From Streptomyces sp. HUAS 15-9 (GTDB lineage: Bacteria > Actinomycetota > Actinomycetes > Streptomycetales > Streptomycetaceae), in the NCBI RefSeq assembly GCF_025642155.1, contig NZ_CP106798.1, forward strand, positions 1,178,001 through 1,242,000: a stretch of 64,000 nucleotides of DNA. Reading direction: 5' to 3'. This document shows, piece by piece, positions 16,802 to 26,696 of the stretch. Under the pieces are notes generated by a model, which saw only the letters and a list, made by a program, of their open reading frames with translations, had not been told where the DNA came from and searched no databases. The translations under genes were made by a program, and so were the position numbers. How positions within the stretch are numbered: position 1 is the first letter of the stretch; each line of letters begins with the position of its first letter.

Positions 16802-19800
16802 CGACCACGACGACATACGACGGGACCACCGTGGCCGCGCTGCTCGACGCCGGCGCCGTCCTGCCGCCGGGCAGCACCGCCCGGGAGGACGCGGACGTCC
16901 TCACCGTGCGCACCTACACCCACCCGGCCCTGGCGGAGCGGAGTGTGGTCCGGCTGGTGCCCGGCACCCTCGGCGAGGCCGAGGACCTGGCCCTGGAATT
17001 CCTCGGACTGGCCCGGGAACCCAAGACCCCCGAGGTCGGCCAGGTGCGCCGGGAGACCCTGGGCTTTCCCGCCTGGGCGCTGGTCAACGACCCGGCCAAC
17101 GGGCACCACGCGCTGGCCCTGGTCAAGGACGTCGAGCGGCTCGCGCGGCAGGCCAAGTCCCGTCCGGGCAACGCCAAGGACGGCTTCGAGGAGCTCGGCA
17201 CCCGGCTCGGCCGCACCGTGCCGCACTTCCTGCCCACCTTCTACGAGCAGGCGGCCCGGGTCTTCCTCCAGCACGAGAACACCACGTACGCCGCCGCCTT
17301 CTTCGGCAAGGCGCGCGAGGCCGAGCGGGTGCACGCCCTGGCCGTGGACGAGGAGCGGCAGCGTGCCGTGTTCCTGGAGTTCGCGTTCGCGGGCGCGCTG
17401 ACGGTCAAGGCGCTCAAGGAGTATGTGAAGGACCTCGCCCGCCGTCTCGACCCCGCGACGGCATGGGAGCAGTTCCGGCAGCTGACGGTGGAGCGCTGCG
17501 CGGCGGGCATGCCGCCGTACGCCTCGCTGCCGCAGGACGCCCGGGGCCTGATCAAGGCGGCCGGTCTGGACCGGGTCACCGAGGAGTGCGCACTCGTCGC
17601 CGACCTGATCGCCTCGCCCGCCGCCGTCCGGGCGCCCGCCTCCTTCTGGACCGCCTACCGCGCCGTCCTGCCGGTCCTCGCCGAACACCGGCCGGCCGTG
17701 AGGGCCCGGCTGCTGGAGATCATGCCGACCGGGCTGGGCCGCGAGGTCGCGGACGACGAGTTCTGGCTGACCCTGCTCGCGGAGTGCGGGGCCGAGCGGC
17801 TGCTGACGGACGGGGACGAGGTCGACGCCGCGGAGTGGCTGAGCCGTTGGGCACTGCACCGCAAGCACGGCGGGGCGGTCTCCAGGCGTTCCCCGGCCAC
17901 CCTCGCGCTGGTCGCACGGATGGCGCCCCGGCTGCGGGCCGACGGCCGGGCGGTCGACCTCTTCACCGGCCGCTGGCGCGACGGTGCCGAGCTGGACCTG
18001 CTGGACCTGTGCGCGGCGGAGGGCGTCCCGCTCACCCTTCCCGACGTCGGCGTGGACGTGCATCTGGGTCTCGACGCCTGGCTGCGCGACTCCCTGGACG
18101 GGCGGCGCGACCTGGTCGCCACCGCGGCGCATCCACGGCTGCGCGCCCTGCTGTTCCAGGCGGTGGGCACCCTGGGCGACCACCGTTCGGCCGCCGACCT
18201 GCTGAAGGGCGCCGAGCACCCCGTGCTCCGCGACGTGCTGCGCGAGTGGCTGGAGGTCTCGGCCAAGGAGTTCGTCGGCGCGGTGGGCCTGCCCGGCGCC
18301 CGTACGGCACTGGAGCGGCTGCGCCCGTTCCGCGGTGTGGCCGCCGAGGTCGGCCCGCTCGCCGTCGCCGCGGTCGCGGAGCACCGGGTCGCGCCGCTGC
18401 TCGGCCGCACCCTGCGCGCGGGCATCCTGGACGAGCTGGGCTGGCCCGCTCTGGAGGAGGCCCTGCGGCTGCTCGACGGCAAGCCCAAGAACGGCGAGGA
18501 CAACACGCTGACCGTCACCGAGGCCTGGCCCGCGCTGATCCTGGCGCGCCCGTACAAGGCGGTCGTCGTCGGCCCGGACGGCATCCTGCTCGAACACGAC
18601 CTGCGTCTGCCCGCGGACCTGGACCGCTGGCAGCGCCCCCGCTTCCGCTACACAGACGGCGAACTGCTGGTGATGTGGCGGCAGGGCAGCAAGCAGTCCG
18701 CGTACTGGTCCGCGCGGCCGACCGACGTGTTCACCCTCGGCGGCGAGCAGATCCCCACCTGGTGGTCCGGCAACGACACCGGCACGCCGTCGATCCCGCT
18801 GCCCGGCGGCGGCCGCGCCACCGGCGGCCGGACACTGCACGCCGGTGACACCGTCCTGCCGCCCACCCGGTCCGTGATCGGCGACGGCACGACGTACTGG
18901 CGCCAGGGCCGACAGGGCCGGCAGACGGTGTGGCTCGAGTACGACCCCGGCACGGGCACGCACGGACGTGCCTCACTCCCCGCCTTCCTGCGGGCCGGTA
19001 TCCGCGAGGACGCGTCCCTGCAGCTCGACGGCTGCGAGGTCCTGCCCCTGCAACCCGGCCTGGAGCACAGCCCGTTCGGCACCGACGGCACGGTCCTCGG
19101 CCGCTGGGTGCGCAAGGAGGGGAAGGGAACCGAGGCACGCACGGTCGCCGGCACCCCGGACGGCCGGACCGTCACGCTGTCCGGGGAGCGGGGCTGGGCG
19201 CACGGTGTTCCGCTGGGCGCGCTGCGGCTGCCCGGCGGGGCAGAGCCGGTCGTCGCCCGCGTCAACATGCGGGTCTCCCTGTTCGCGGCCGACGACACCT
19301 CCTCCGCCGGAGAGCTCGGCCGTGTGACGCCGCACGAGCGGGGTGGGGAGTTCGCCGCGGGCACCCGGTTCGTGCCCCCCGTCGCCTTCTGGCACGCCCT
19401 GCGCCCCCGCGACGAGAAGGGGTCGGCGGTGCTGCGCGAACTCACCGACGAACGGGCGGCCGAGGTGCTGCGGGTCACCGCCACGGCCCTGGCCGAACGG
19501 CAGGAGCGGATCGCCCGGGCGGGCGGCTCCGGCGCAACGGCGGACGAAGCGACTGCGGTTGGACAGAACCTCCACGGACAGTCGGCCGGACAGGCCGCCG
19601 ACGCCAAGCCGGCCGTGCCGACCGCGGACCAGGTCGCCCTGCGCGCCGTACGCGACGCCCTGCCGGAACTCACCGACCAGCGGCTCCTCATGGGCGTTGC
19701 CGCCCTGGTCCGCTCGGCACTGCGCATCACCGAGTCCGCCGCCGCCTTCGTGACCCCGCCCCAGGAGCGGCCGCTCCAGCCCGCCAACCGGACCCACGGC

Positions 19801-21837
19801 ATGTTCGCGGACTACAAGCCCCGGCACGGCGAGGACCGGACGCTGCACGACGCCGCCACGGGCATCGCCGAGCTGAACGGCTGGTGGGGCGGCGAACGCT
19901 GGAGTGTGCTCCAGCAGATCCGCGCGGTGAACCACGTGCTCTCCGGCAGGCCCGCCGACGGCAAGCCGCTGCCCGGACAGCGACTCGCCGTCCTCACCGA
20001 CGGCTGGAGCAGCGACGAGCACACCGTCCCCGGCATCGGCATGGTGTGGCCGTCCGTGCTGAGCACACTGCGCCCGCTCGCCTACCGGGCCGCCTCGCCC
20101 GCTCTGGCCGACGACCAACGCGAGCCGCTGCTCCTGCTGTTCGAGGCGATCGCCGAGGGGCCGCTGGCGACCCCCGCGGGCACGCTCCGAGAGATCGTGC
20201 TCAGCGAACCGCACGACAAGCAGCAGCGCGCCGGTCAGGTGCTGCGCCGTGACGGCCGCACCGTCGTGCTCCTGGGCTGCCAGAGCATCGACGGCCAACG
20301 GGAACGCGTCAACTGGCTGGCCCTGGACCACGATCCGACCGGCGCGTTCGGCGCGGTCGCCCACTTCACGCTGGAGACCGAGACCATGCACACCTCGGCG
20401 ATCACCGCGGAGCTGCTCGCCGCCGTCACCCGGCTGATCCGGGACGAGGGCCCGGCCCCGTGGCGACCCGAGGCACCCGAGGCGCTCGCCGCGGCGACGG
20501 CCGGCGGGCTGGGCCCGGTCCAGGCCACCGTGCTGCTCGCCGGGCAGCCGCACAAGCCCGGCGCCGAGGCCCTGGCCACCATGGGACTCAAGCCGCGGCA
20601 GAGGGACTTCGGCAACGGCATGCTGGGCTCGGTGGACCGGCGGGACCGGGCGGCGCTGATCGGCGCCCTGCTGCCCGAGGACCCCGCCGACCTTTGGACG
20701 GCCGGACCGGACACGGCGGCCGCGGGACGGGTGTGGACCGAGCGGCTCGGCTCGTTCGTCCGGCTGCCCGAGGAGGTCGCCGCCGGCCTCTTTGGACTGT
20801 CCGTCGGCTCCGCCGAGGCGCTGCTCAACCCCGGGCGCACTCCGTGGCTCAGCCGCACCACGGTCCAACGCCCCGACAAGGACGGCAACCTGGTTGCGGA
20901 GGACCCCGCGGCGCTCCCCGGGCGGTACGACCTCACTCGTGCCGTCGACGCCCTGGCCGAGCTCGCCTACACCCTGCCGTACGGGCATCCCCTGCGCGCC
21001 GCCCTGCCGGACGGCCTGGCCGCCCTGCGCCGTCGCGTCGCCGACCCGGAACTGCTTGTCGACCTCGACATCGAGTGGACCGAGAAGGGCGGGCCGACCG
21101 CCGTCGAACTCCGCAAGGCGTACGGCCTGCCCGCCACCGCAGGCGCCGACGCGTACGGTTTCACCCGGCTCGGCGAGGCACTCGTGCTGCGTCCCTGGTA
21201 CGGCGACACCGAGACGGTCCTGGTCCGCCCCGCCGGGCTCACCGGCCCGGACGACGCGGTCCTCGGGCTCGTCGAGGGCCTGGTGGCCCCGGCGCGCCGG
21301 GGCGGTGTGCGGGCGCTGCGGACCATCCTCGGCGACGACCTCGCCCGCGCCCTCGCGGCGGGCACGGACACCGAGGGGCCCATGGGCCACGCCCAGGACG
21401 CGAGCGCGAGCGTGCCCGCTCTCGTCGCCGAGGTCGCCGAGGCCCACGGCCTGGGCGAGGACGCGGCGGCGCTGTACCTCCAGCTGCTGGCGCTGCCCGA
21501 TCCGACGGACCGCAACTGCGCCCGCTGGACCGGCTGGAAGCCCGCCCGGATGAAGAAGGCCCGCGCCGAACTGGCCGCGACCGACCTGGTCGTCGAGGCC
21601 AAGCGGCCGCGCGCCGGACGCACCCTGTTCCTGCCCTGCGGCTGGTACGACCTCAAGGCCCCGGCCACGCCGGTGGAGACCTGGAAGGAGGGCCTCTACC
21701 CGGTCACCGGCCGCACTGTGCCGCTCCTTGCGGTGCCCGAGCTGTTCGCCCGCGCCTGGGAACGCGTCCGCGCGGGAGACGCTCCGGCGTACGAGGAACT
21801 CACCACCCGGACCGGCCGGAAGGGGCGCCGCCGGTGA
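16798..21837 (+). CDS. Very large protein of unknown function in MoxR/vWA operon
   Basis: 1679 residues from an ATG that overlaps the upstream stop (ATGA). I recognise no catalytic motif. The protein is mostly alpha-helical and Leu/Ala/Arg-rich, with no signal peptide or membrane helices. Tryptophan-rich segments appear near the middle (TDGELLVMWRQGSKQSAYW, GIAELNGWWGGERWSVLQQ). The C-terminal ~100 residues contain a basic segment (GWKPARMKKARAELA) that might be a winged-helix or nucleic-acid-binding end. Proteins of this size in MoxR-vWA loci may be scaffolds or substrates remodelled by the ATPase; that is inference from neighbourhood only. Confidence 0.75.
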   Translation: MTTTTTYDGTTVAALLDAGAVLPPGSTAREDADVLTVRTYTHPALAERSVVRLVPGTLGEAEDLALEFLGLAREPKTPEVGQVRRETLGFPAWALVNDPANGHHALALVKDVERLARQAKSRPGNAKDGFEELGTRLGRTVPHFLPTFYEQAARVFLQHENTTYAAAFFGKAREAERVHALAVDEERQRAVFLEFAFAGALTVKALKEYVKDLARRLDPATAWEQFRQLTVERCAAGMPPYASLPQDARGLIKAAGLDRVTEECALVADLIASPAAVRAPASFWTAYRAVLPVLAEHRPAVRARLLEIMPTGLGREVADDEFWLTLLAECGAERLLTDGDEVDAAEWLSRWALHRKHGGAVSRRSPATLALVARMAPRLRADGRAVDLFTGRWRDGAELDLLDLCAAEGVPLTLPDVGVDVHLGLDAWLRDSLDGRRDLVATAAHPRLRALLFQAVGTLGDHRSAADLLKGAEHPVLRDVLREWLEVSAKEFVGAVGLPGARTALERLRPFRGVAAEVGPLAVAAVAEHRVAPLLGRTLRAGILDELGWPALEEALRLLDGKPKNGEDNTLTVTEAWPALILARPYKAVVVGPDGILLEHDLRLPADLDRWQRPRFRYTDGELLVMWRQGSKQSAYWSARPTDVFTLGGEQIPTWWSGNDTGTPSIPLPGGGRATGGRTLHAGDTVLPPTRSVIGDGTTYWRQGRQGRQTVWLEYDPGTGTHGRASLPAFLRAGIREDASLQLDGCEVLPLQPGLEHSPFGTDGTVLGRWVRKEGKGTEARTVAGTPDGRTVTLSGERGWAHGVPLGALRLPGGAEPVVARVNMRVSLFAADDTSSAGELGRVTPHERGGEFAAGTRFVPPVAFWHALRPRDEKGSAVLRELTDERAAEVLRVTATALAERQERIARAGGSGATADEATAVGQNLHGQSAGQAADAKPAVPTADQVALRAVRDALPELTDQRLLMGVAALVRSALRITESAAAFVTPPQERPLQPANRTHGMFADYKPRHGEDRTLHDAATGIAELNGWWGGERWSVLQQIRAVNHVLSGRPADGKPLPGQRLAVLTDGWSSDEHTVPGIGMVWPSVLSTLRPLAYRAASPALADDQREPLLLLFEAIAEGPLATPAGTLREIVLSEPHDKQQRAGQVLRRDGRTVVLLGCQSIDGQRERVNWLALDHDPTGAFGAVAHFTLETETMHTSAITAELLAAVTRLIRDEGPAPWRPEAPEALAAATAGGLGPVQATVLLAGQPHKPGAEALATMGLKPRQRDFGNGMLGSVDRRDRAALIGALLPEDPADLWTAGPDTAAAGRVWTERLGSFVRLPEEVAAGLFGLSVGSAEALLNPGRTPWLSRTTVQRPDKDGNLVAEDPAALPGRYDLTRAVDALAELAYTLPYGHPLRAALPDGLAALRRRVADPELLVDLDIEWTEKGGPTAVELRKAYGLPATAGADAYGFTRLGEALVLRPWYGDTETVLVRPAGLTGPDDAVLGLVEGLVAPARRGGVRALRTILGDDLARALAAGTDTEGPMGHAQDASASVPALVAEVAEAHGLGEDAAALYLQLLALPDPTDRNCARWTGWKPARMKKARAELAATDLVVEAKRPRAGRTLFLPCGWYDLKAPATPVETWKEGLYPVTGRTVPLLAVPELFARAWERVRAGDAPAYEELTTRTGRKGRRR

Positions 21838-21945
21838 CCGCGCCCCTTCACCCGCCGATGGCCGCGCCGCTTCCCCCGCCGACGACCGCGCCGCCTCGCC
21901 TGCCGATGGCCGCGTCTCTGCCCCTGCCGACGACCACCACCCGTA
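21834..21945 (+). repeat. ~24-bp tandem repeat between large gene and moxR
   Basis: Four to five degenerate 24-bp units (consensus start GCCGAYGRCCGCGCC) fill most of the 130 bp between the stop of the large gene and the ATG of the MoxR gene. In the MoxR reading frame they are open and would encode an octapeptide repeat of the form SPADGRAA. The usual MoxR start at 21968 with its GAAGGA site lies downstream, so the repeat is probably untranslated or a rarely used extension. Confidence 0.6.
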
Positions 21946-21967
21946 CCACCCCGAAGGACCACCGCCC

Positions 21968-23137
21968 ATGACCACCGCCCTCGCTCCCGACGCGACCCGT
22001 CAGATCGTCCCGCCCGAGGACCGCCACGCCGTCGAACTGGCCTTCCTCGCGGCGTACGACGACGGGCCGCGCCCGCCCGCCTGGCATCTCACCCCGCGTG
22101 CCGTCGTCACGTTCGTCATGGGCAGCGGCGGGCAGGCGCTGAAGCTTCCGGACGGCGCCGAGGTGCCCGCCGGGGTGCCGCGCCGACTCGTGGTGGAGGG
22201 CAAGTTCGTCGGCGACCGGGCACTGGTCGAGCGGTGTGTCGTCACCCTCGCCGGTGAGCGCGGTCTGCTGCTCGTCGGCGAGCCCGGCACCGCCAAGTCG
22301 ATGCTCTCCGAGCTGCTGTCCGCCGCCGTGTGCGGCACCAGCGGTCTTGTGGTGCAGGGTACGGCGGGCACGACCGAGGACCAGCTCAAGTACGGCTGGA
22401 ACTACGCCCTGTTGCTCGCCAAGGGCCCCAGTCGGGAAGCCCTTGTGCCGTCCCCCGTCCTCACCGCCATGACCCGGGGCGGCATCGCCCGGGTCGAGGA
22501 GGTCACCCGCTGTCTGCCCGAAGTGCAGGACTCCCTGGTGTCGTTGCTCTCCGAGCGGCGCATCGCGGTCCCCGAACTGGCGGGCACGGACGACGCCCTG
22601 GCGCATGCCGCGCCCGGCTTCAATCTCATCGCCACCGCCAACCTGCGGGACAAGGGCGTGTCGGAGATGTCCGCCGCGCTCAAGCGCCGGTTCAACTTCG
22701 AGACCGTGGGCCCCATCCCGGACCTCGACGCCGAGACCGCGCTGGTGCGCAGCCAGGCCAGGGCGTCGGTCGAGCGGGCCGGGGCGCCGTTCCAGGTCGA
22801 CGACGCCGTGCTGGAGGCCCTCGTGACCGCCTTCCGTGACCTGCGGGAGGGCCGGTCGACGGAGGGCTGGGAAGTGGAGCGGCCCTCCACGGTGATGAGC
22901 ACGGCGGAGGCCGTCTCCGTCGCGGGCGCGCTGGGGCTGGCCGCGGCCTACTTCCCCGGCGACCGGGACGTGCTCGGGCTGCTGCCGGGGCATCTGCTCG
23001 GCGTCGTACGCAAGGACGACCCGGCCGACTCGGCCCGGCTGCGCGGCTATTGGGACGGTCCGGTACGGCGCCGCGCCGAGCAGGGTTCCGCCACCTGGCG
23101 AACCCTGTGGGACCTGCGCACGGTCCTGGGGAGCTGA
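21968..23137 (+). CDS. MoxR-like AAA+ ATPase
   Basis: 389 residues. Walker A is GEPGTAKS at residues 104-111. The Walker B region is GGIARVEEVTRCLPEVQDSL, with the acidic pair. Sensor 1 is LIATANLRDKG and the arginine-finger helix is SAALKRRFNFE, then a helical lid. This is the MoxR class that works with vWA (CoxE-type) partners as a chaperone or metal-insertion machine. An ~80-residue N-terminal extension precedes the ATPase core. ATG 21968 has a GAAGGA site. The DUF5682-vWA gene starts 5 bp after its stop, so the ATPase and its likely vWA partner are co-expressed. Confidence 0.92.
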   Translation: MTTALAPDATRQIVPPEDRHAVELAFLAAYDDGPRPPAWHLTPRAVVTFVMGSGGQALKLPDGAEVPAGVPRRLVVEGKFVGDRALVERCVVTLAGERGLLLVGEPGTAKSMLSELLSAAVCGTSGLVVQGTAGTTEDQLKYGWNYALLLAKGPSREALVPSPVLTAMTRGGIARVEEVTRCLPEVQDSLVSLLSERRIAVPELAGTDDALAHAAPGFNLIATANLRDKGVSEMSAALKRRFNFETVGPIPDLDAETALVRSQARASVERAGAPFQVDDAVLEALVTAFRDLREGRSTEGWEVERPSTVMSTAEAVSVAGALGLAAAYFPGDRDVLGLLPGHLLGVVRKDDPADSARLRGYWDGPVRRRAEQGSATWRTLWDLRTVLGS

Positions 23138-23142
23138 CGGCC

Positions 23143-24480
23143 GTGCCCCTCTCCACCGCCTCCCCCGTCTCCCCCGACGAGGCCGTCGCGGCCCTCACCG
23201 GCCCGGGGGCGCCCTACCTCATCGGCGTGCGGCACCACGCGCCCTCGCTGGCCGCAGCGGTGCCCGCGCTCCTCGACGCGGCCGAGCCCGACGTGCTGCT
23301 CGTCGAGCTCCCCGCCGAGGTGCAGGAGTGGCTGCCCTGGCTCGCCCATGAGGAGACCAGGGCCCCGGTCGCCCTCGCGGCCGCTCCGGTGGGCGGGGGC
23401 GGTGGACCGGCGTTCTTTCCCTTCGCCGACTTCTCGCCCGAACTCGCGGCGGTGCGCTGGGCCGCGCGGCGGGGCGTGCCGGTCGTCGCCTGTGACCTGC
23501 CGCTGGCCGACCGGGCGTGGGGGGAGGAACGCCCGGAGCGGGCACAGGCTCCCGGTGGCCCCCGCCTGACCACGGCCCTGCGCTCGCGTCTCACCGGTCG
23601 CCCCGGCGACGACCTGTGGGACCGGCTCGTGGAGGCCACGGCTCCGGGCTCGGCATCGGAGGCACTGCGCCGGGCCGCGCTGCTGACGGGGTGGGCGCTG
23701 CGGGAGGACGCGGCCGCGGCGGGGGGTGTGCCGGAGCTGGACCTGCGACGCGAGAGCTGGATGCGCTCCTGCCTGGCGGCCGCCACCACGAACGGCGAGC
23801 GCGCCGCGGTGCTCGTGGGCGCGTTCCACGCCCCGGCGTTGCTGTCCCCGGCAGGATCCGGCGGGCCCGAGTCGGCCTCGCCCGCCGTGGAGTCCGGATC
23901 CCTCGCCCCCGACGACCGCCCCGTCTGGACGACCTCGCTCATCCCCTACACCTACGCGCTCCTGGACGAGCGTTCCGGCTATCCGGCCGGTATCCGCGAT
24001 CCGGAGTGGCAGCACCTGGTGCTCGGCGCGGCGGGTGATCCGGACGCGCTGGAGGAGGCGCTGACCCGGGCGGCCGTACGGGTGTGTGCGGAACTCCGCG
24101 CTCTTGGCCACCCGTCGGGCCCCGCCGACGCGCGCGAGATCACCCGGCTGGCCGGAGACCTCGCCCGGCTGCGCGGACTGCCCGCGGCCGGCCGGGGCGA
24201 GCTGGTCGAGGCGGTGCAGACGGTGCTCGCGCAGGGTGAGCCGTACGGCCGGGGACGGGCCGTCGCACGGGCGATGGAGCGGGTGCTGGTCGGGACGCGC
24301 GGCGGCCGCCCCGCCCCGGAGCGCCCCGCAGCGGTCTCGCCCCCGCCGTCGAGGCCGAGTTGGCGGCACTGGGACTGCCCGGACCGGCGGACGGCGGCCC
24401 CGGTACGGCCCGGGACCTGCGTCTGGACCCGCTCCGTTCCGACCTCGACCGCCGGCGTGAACTCCTGCTCCGCCGGCTGA
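23143..24480 (+). CDS. DUF5682 protein, N-terminal part (reads out of frame after ~24300)
   Basis: From GTG 23143, 5 bp after the MoxR stop, the frame encodes a DUF5682 N-terminus (APYLIGVRHHAPSLAAAVPA, then PDVLLVELPAEVQEWLPWL). The fold resembles TraB/PrgY-like proteins with conserved His and Glu. The sequence looks native up to about ...ERVLVGTRGGR near 24300. After that this frame becomes Pro/Ser/Arg-rich and stops at 24480, while the family sequence continues in the next frame (RSGLAPAVEAELAALGLPG). A single-base indel in the GC-rich run CGCGGCGGCCGCCCCGCC explains this. It may be a true mutation or an assembly error; if corrected the gene joins the next entry. Confidence 0.7.
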   Translation: MPLSTASPVSPDEAVAALTGPGAPYLIGVRHHAPSLAAAVPALLDAAEPDVLLVELPAEVQEWLPWLAHEETRAPVALAAAPVGGGGGPAFFPFADFSPELAAVRWAARRGVPVVACDLPLADRAWGEERPERAQAPGGPRLTTALRSRLTGRPGDDLWDRLVEATAPGSASEALRRAALLTGWALREDAAAAGGVPELDLRRESWMRSCLAAATTNGERAAVLVGAFHAPALLSPAGSGGPESASPAVESGSLAPDDRPVWTTSLIPYTYALLDERSGYPAGIRDPEWQHLVLGAAGDPDALEEALTRAAVRVCAELRALGHPSGPADAREITRLAGDLARLRGLPAAGRGELVEAVQTVLAQGEPYGRGRAVARAMERVLVGTRGGRPAPERPAAVSPPPSRPSWRHWDCPDRRTAAPVRPGTCVWTRSVPTSTAGVNSCSAG

Positions 24481-26696
24481 CGGTGTGCGGGGTGCCGTAC
24501 GCCGAGCCCAAGGAGGTCGTCGGCGCGGGCGGGGCCGAGGCGCTCACCTCGCGCTGGGAGGTGCGCTGGACCCCCGCCAGCGCGGCCATGCTGACCACGG
24601 CCGGGGTCCGCGGTGTCACCCCGGCCCAGGCCGCCGAGGGCGTGCTGCGGGAGCGGTGGCGGGCGGAGCACGACGAGGGCGGGCCGACCGCCGCGCAGGC
24701 CCTGGACGGTCTGGAGCGGGCGGCGGAGTGCGGTCTGCCGGGACTGACGGACGAGCGGCTGGCGGACACGGCCGACGTGCTGCCGCACTCCGCCACCCTG
24801 CCCGAACTGCTCTCCGGGCTTGCCCTGTTGGACCGGTTGCGGGCCGGGCACATCGCCGGACTCGAGGCCGACGAGGACCGTTCGGCCCGTGCGGCCGAAG
24901 TGGCCGAGCTGCTCACGGCCGCCGCGGTGCGCCAGGTGGACGGCCTCGCCGGTTCCGAGGACCCCGCCGACGCGCACGCCCTGCTCGAACTCGCCCACCG
25001 CGCCGACCTCCTCGGCGGCATACGGCTCACCGACGCCCTCACCCGACTGGCGGCCGACGGTTCCCCGCTGATGCGCGGCGCCGCGGGGGCCGTACGCGTG
25101 CTCCTCGGACACGAGGACCCCCGGGTCCTCGGCGACCGCGTCGCCTCCTGGGTGGACTCGGCCACCGACGCCGGCTCCCGGGCAGCGCTCACCGCGCGGC
25201 TCACGGGACTGCTGACCGCGGCGGGCCGGCTCCTGGAGTCCGCGGCCCCCGCGCTGGAGCCCCTGCTCAACCGGGTCTCGGAGCTGCTCGACCGGGAGTT
25301 CCTCGACCGACTGCCCGCGCTCCGGGGAGGCTTCGAGACGCTCAGCCCGGCCGCCCGCGACCGCCTCCTCTCGGCCGTCGAGGAACGGCTCGGCACGAGT
25401 CACCTGGCCGACACCTCCGGCATCGACCCCGATGCCCTCGCCACCTGGACCCGCGCGGACCTCGCGGCACGTGAGGCCCTGGCCGGACTCGGGCTCCTGC
25501 CCGCACCGCGGGACCACGAACAGCCGGAGCCCGCCGCCGAACCGGCCGCCACCCACGAGGCGCCGGCCCAGGTCCCCGGCGAGACACACCGGCTCGCCCC
25601 CGCCGACCGCTGGCGGCTGCTCCTCGGCCGCCGTACCGGCCAACTGCCCCAGTCCGCATCGGCGTTGGCCACGTCACTGGACGAGCTGTACGGCAGCGGG
25701 CGCGGCGAGGGCAGCAGGGGGAATCTCGGCGGCCGGGGCCGGGGCGGTGGCCGGGAGGCACCGTACCCCGGGGTGCGCGAGTGGTCCGAGGAGCTGGCTG
25801 CCCTGTTCGGGCCGGGCATCCGCGAGGAGGTACTGGCCGCGGCCGCCGCGTCGGGCCGCCAGGACGTGCTCACCGAGCTGGATCCGGACAGCGTCCGGCC
25901 CTCCGTCGACCTGCTGCGCAGCATGCTCCGGCACGCGGGCGGACTGCCCGAGGCCCGGCTGGCCGCGCTGCGTCCGCTCGTACGACGCCTGGTCGAGGCG
26001 CTGACCCGGGAGCTGGCGACCCGGCTGCGCCCCGCGCTGCACGGCACGGCCCTGCCACGGCCCAGCCGACGGCCGGGCGGCGGCCTCGACCTGCCCCGTA
26101 CGCTGCGGGCCAACCTGGCGACCGCCCGGCGCGGCCCGGACGGCACGGTCCAGGTCGTCCCCGAGCGTCCCGTGTTCCGTACCCGCGCCCGGCGTGCCTC
26201 CGACTGGCGGCTCGTCCTGGTCACCGACGTGTCCGGGTCAATGGAGGCGTCCACGGTCTGGGCAGCCCTCACGGCCTCGGTACTGGCCGGGGTGCCGACC
26301 CTGTCCACGCACTTCCTGGCCTTCTCCACGAAGGTCATCGACCTCACCGACCACGTCGAGGACCCCCTGTCGCTGCTGCTGGAGGTCAGCGTGGGCGGCG
26401 GCACCCACATCGCGGCGGGGCTCCGGCGCGCGCGCGAACTGGTGACGGTGCCGTCCCGCACCCTCGTCGTGGTCGTCAGCGACTTCGAGGAGGGCTATCC
26501 GCTCGGCGGGCTGCTCGCCGAGGTCCGCGCCCTCGTCGGCGCCGGCTGCCATGTCCTCGGCTGCGCGAGCCTCGACGACTCCGGCCGTCCCCGGTACTCC
26601 ACCGGTGTCGCGGGGCAGGTCGTCGCCGCGGGAATGCCCGTCGCCGCCCTCAGCCCGCTCGAACTCGCCCGCTGGGTAGGGGAGAAGATCGCATGA
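24360..26696 (+). CDS. DUF5682 C-terminal part fused in frame to a CoxE-like vWA domain protein
   Basis: Family sequence starts near 24310 (the first start-like codon is TTG 24360). To about 25480 it is the C-terminal half of DUF5682 (LDPLRSDLDRRRELLLRRL, LDREFLDRLPALRGGFETL). A Glu/Pro/Ala linker follows, then a vWA protein from about 25590 (LAPADRWRLLLGRR, FPGVREW-like YPGVREWSEELAALFG). The MIDAS motif is VTDVSGSMEAS (DxSxS) at ~26220, with GGGTHIAAGL and VVVSDFEEGYPLGG later. I see no in-frame ATG or GTG at the junction, so one polypeptide is likely; after frameshift correction DUF5682-vWA would be about 1184 residues. vWA proteins of this class pair with MoxR. It overlaps the SWIM gene by ATGA. 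Confidence 0.78.
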   Translation: MAALGLPGPADGGPGTARDLRLDPLRSDLDRRRELLLRRLTVCGVPYAEPKEVVGAGGAEALTSRWEVRWTPASAAMLTTAGVRGVTPAQAAEGVLRERWRAEHDEGGPTAAQALDGLERAAECGLPGLTDERLADTADVLPHSATLPELLSGLALLDRLRAGHIAGLEADEDRSARAAEVAELLTAAAVRQVDGLAGSEDPADAHALLELAHRADLLGGIRLTDALTRLAADGSPLMRGAAGAVRVLLGHEDPRVLGDRVASWVDSATDAGSRAALTARLTGLLTAAGRLLESAAPALEPLLNRVSELLDREFLDRLPALRGGFETLSPAARDRLLSAVEERLGTSHLADTSGIDPDALATWTRADLAAREALAGLGLLPAPRDHEQPEPAAEPAATHEAPAQVPGETHRLAPADRWRLLLGRRTGQLPQSASALATSLDELYGSGRGEGSRGNLGGRGRGGGREAPYPGVREWSEELAALFGPGIREEVLAAAAASGRQDVLTELDPDSVRPSVDLLRSMLRHAGGLPEARLAALRPLVRRLVEALTRELATRLRPALHGTALPRPSRRPGGGLDLPRTLRANLATARRGPDGTVQVVPERPVFRTRARRASDWRLVLVTDVSGSMEASTVWAALTASVLAGVPTLSTHFLAFSTKVIDLTDHVEDPLSLLLEVSVGGGTHIAAGLRRARELVTVPSRTLVVVVSDFEEGYPLGGLLAEVRALVGAGCHVLGCASLDDSGRPRYSTGVAGQVVAAGMPVAALSPLELARWVGEKIA

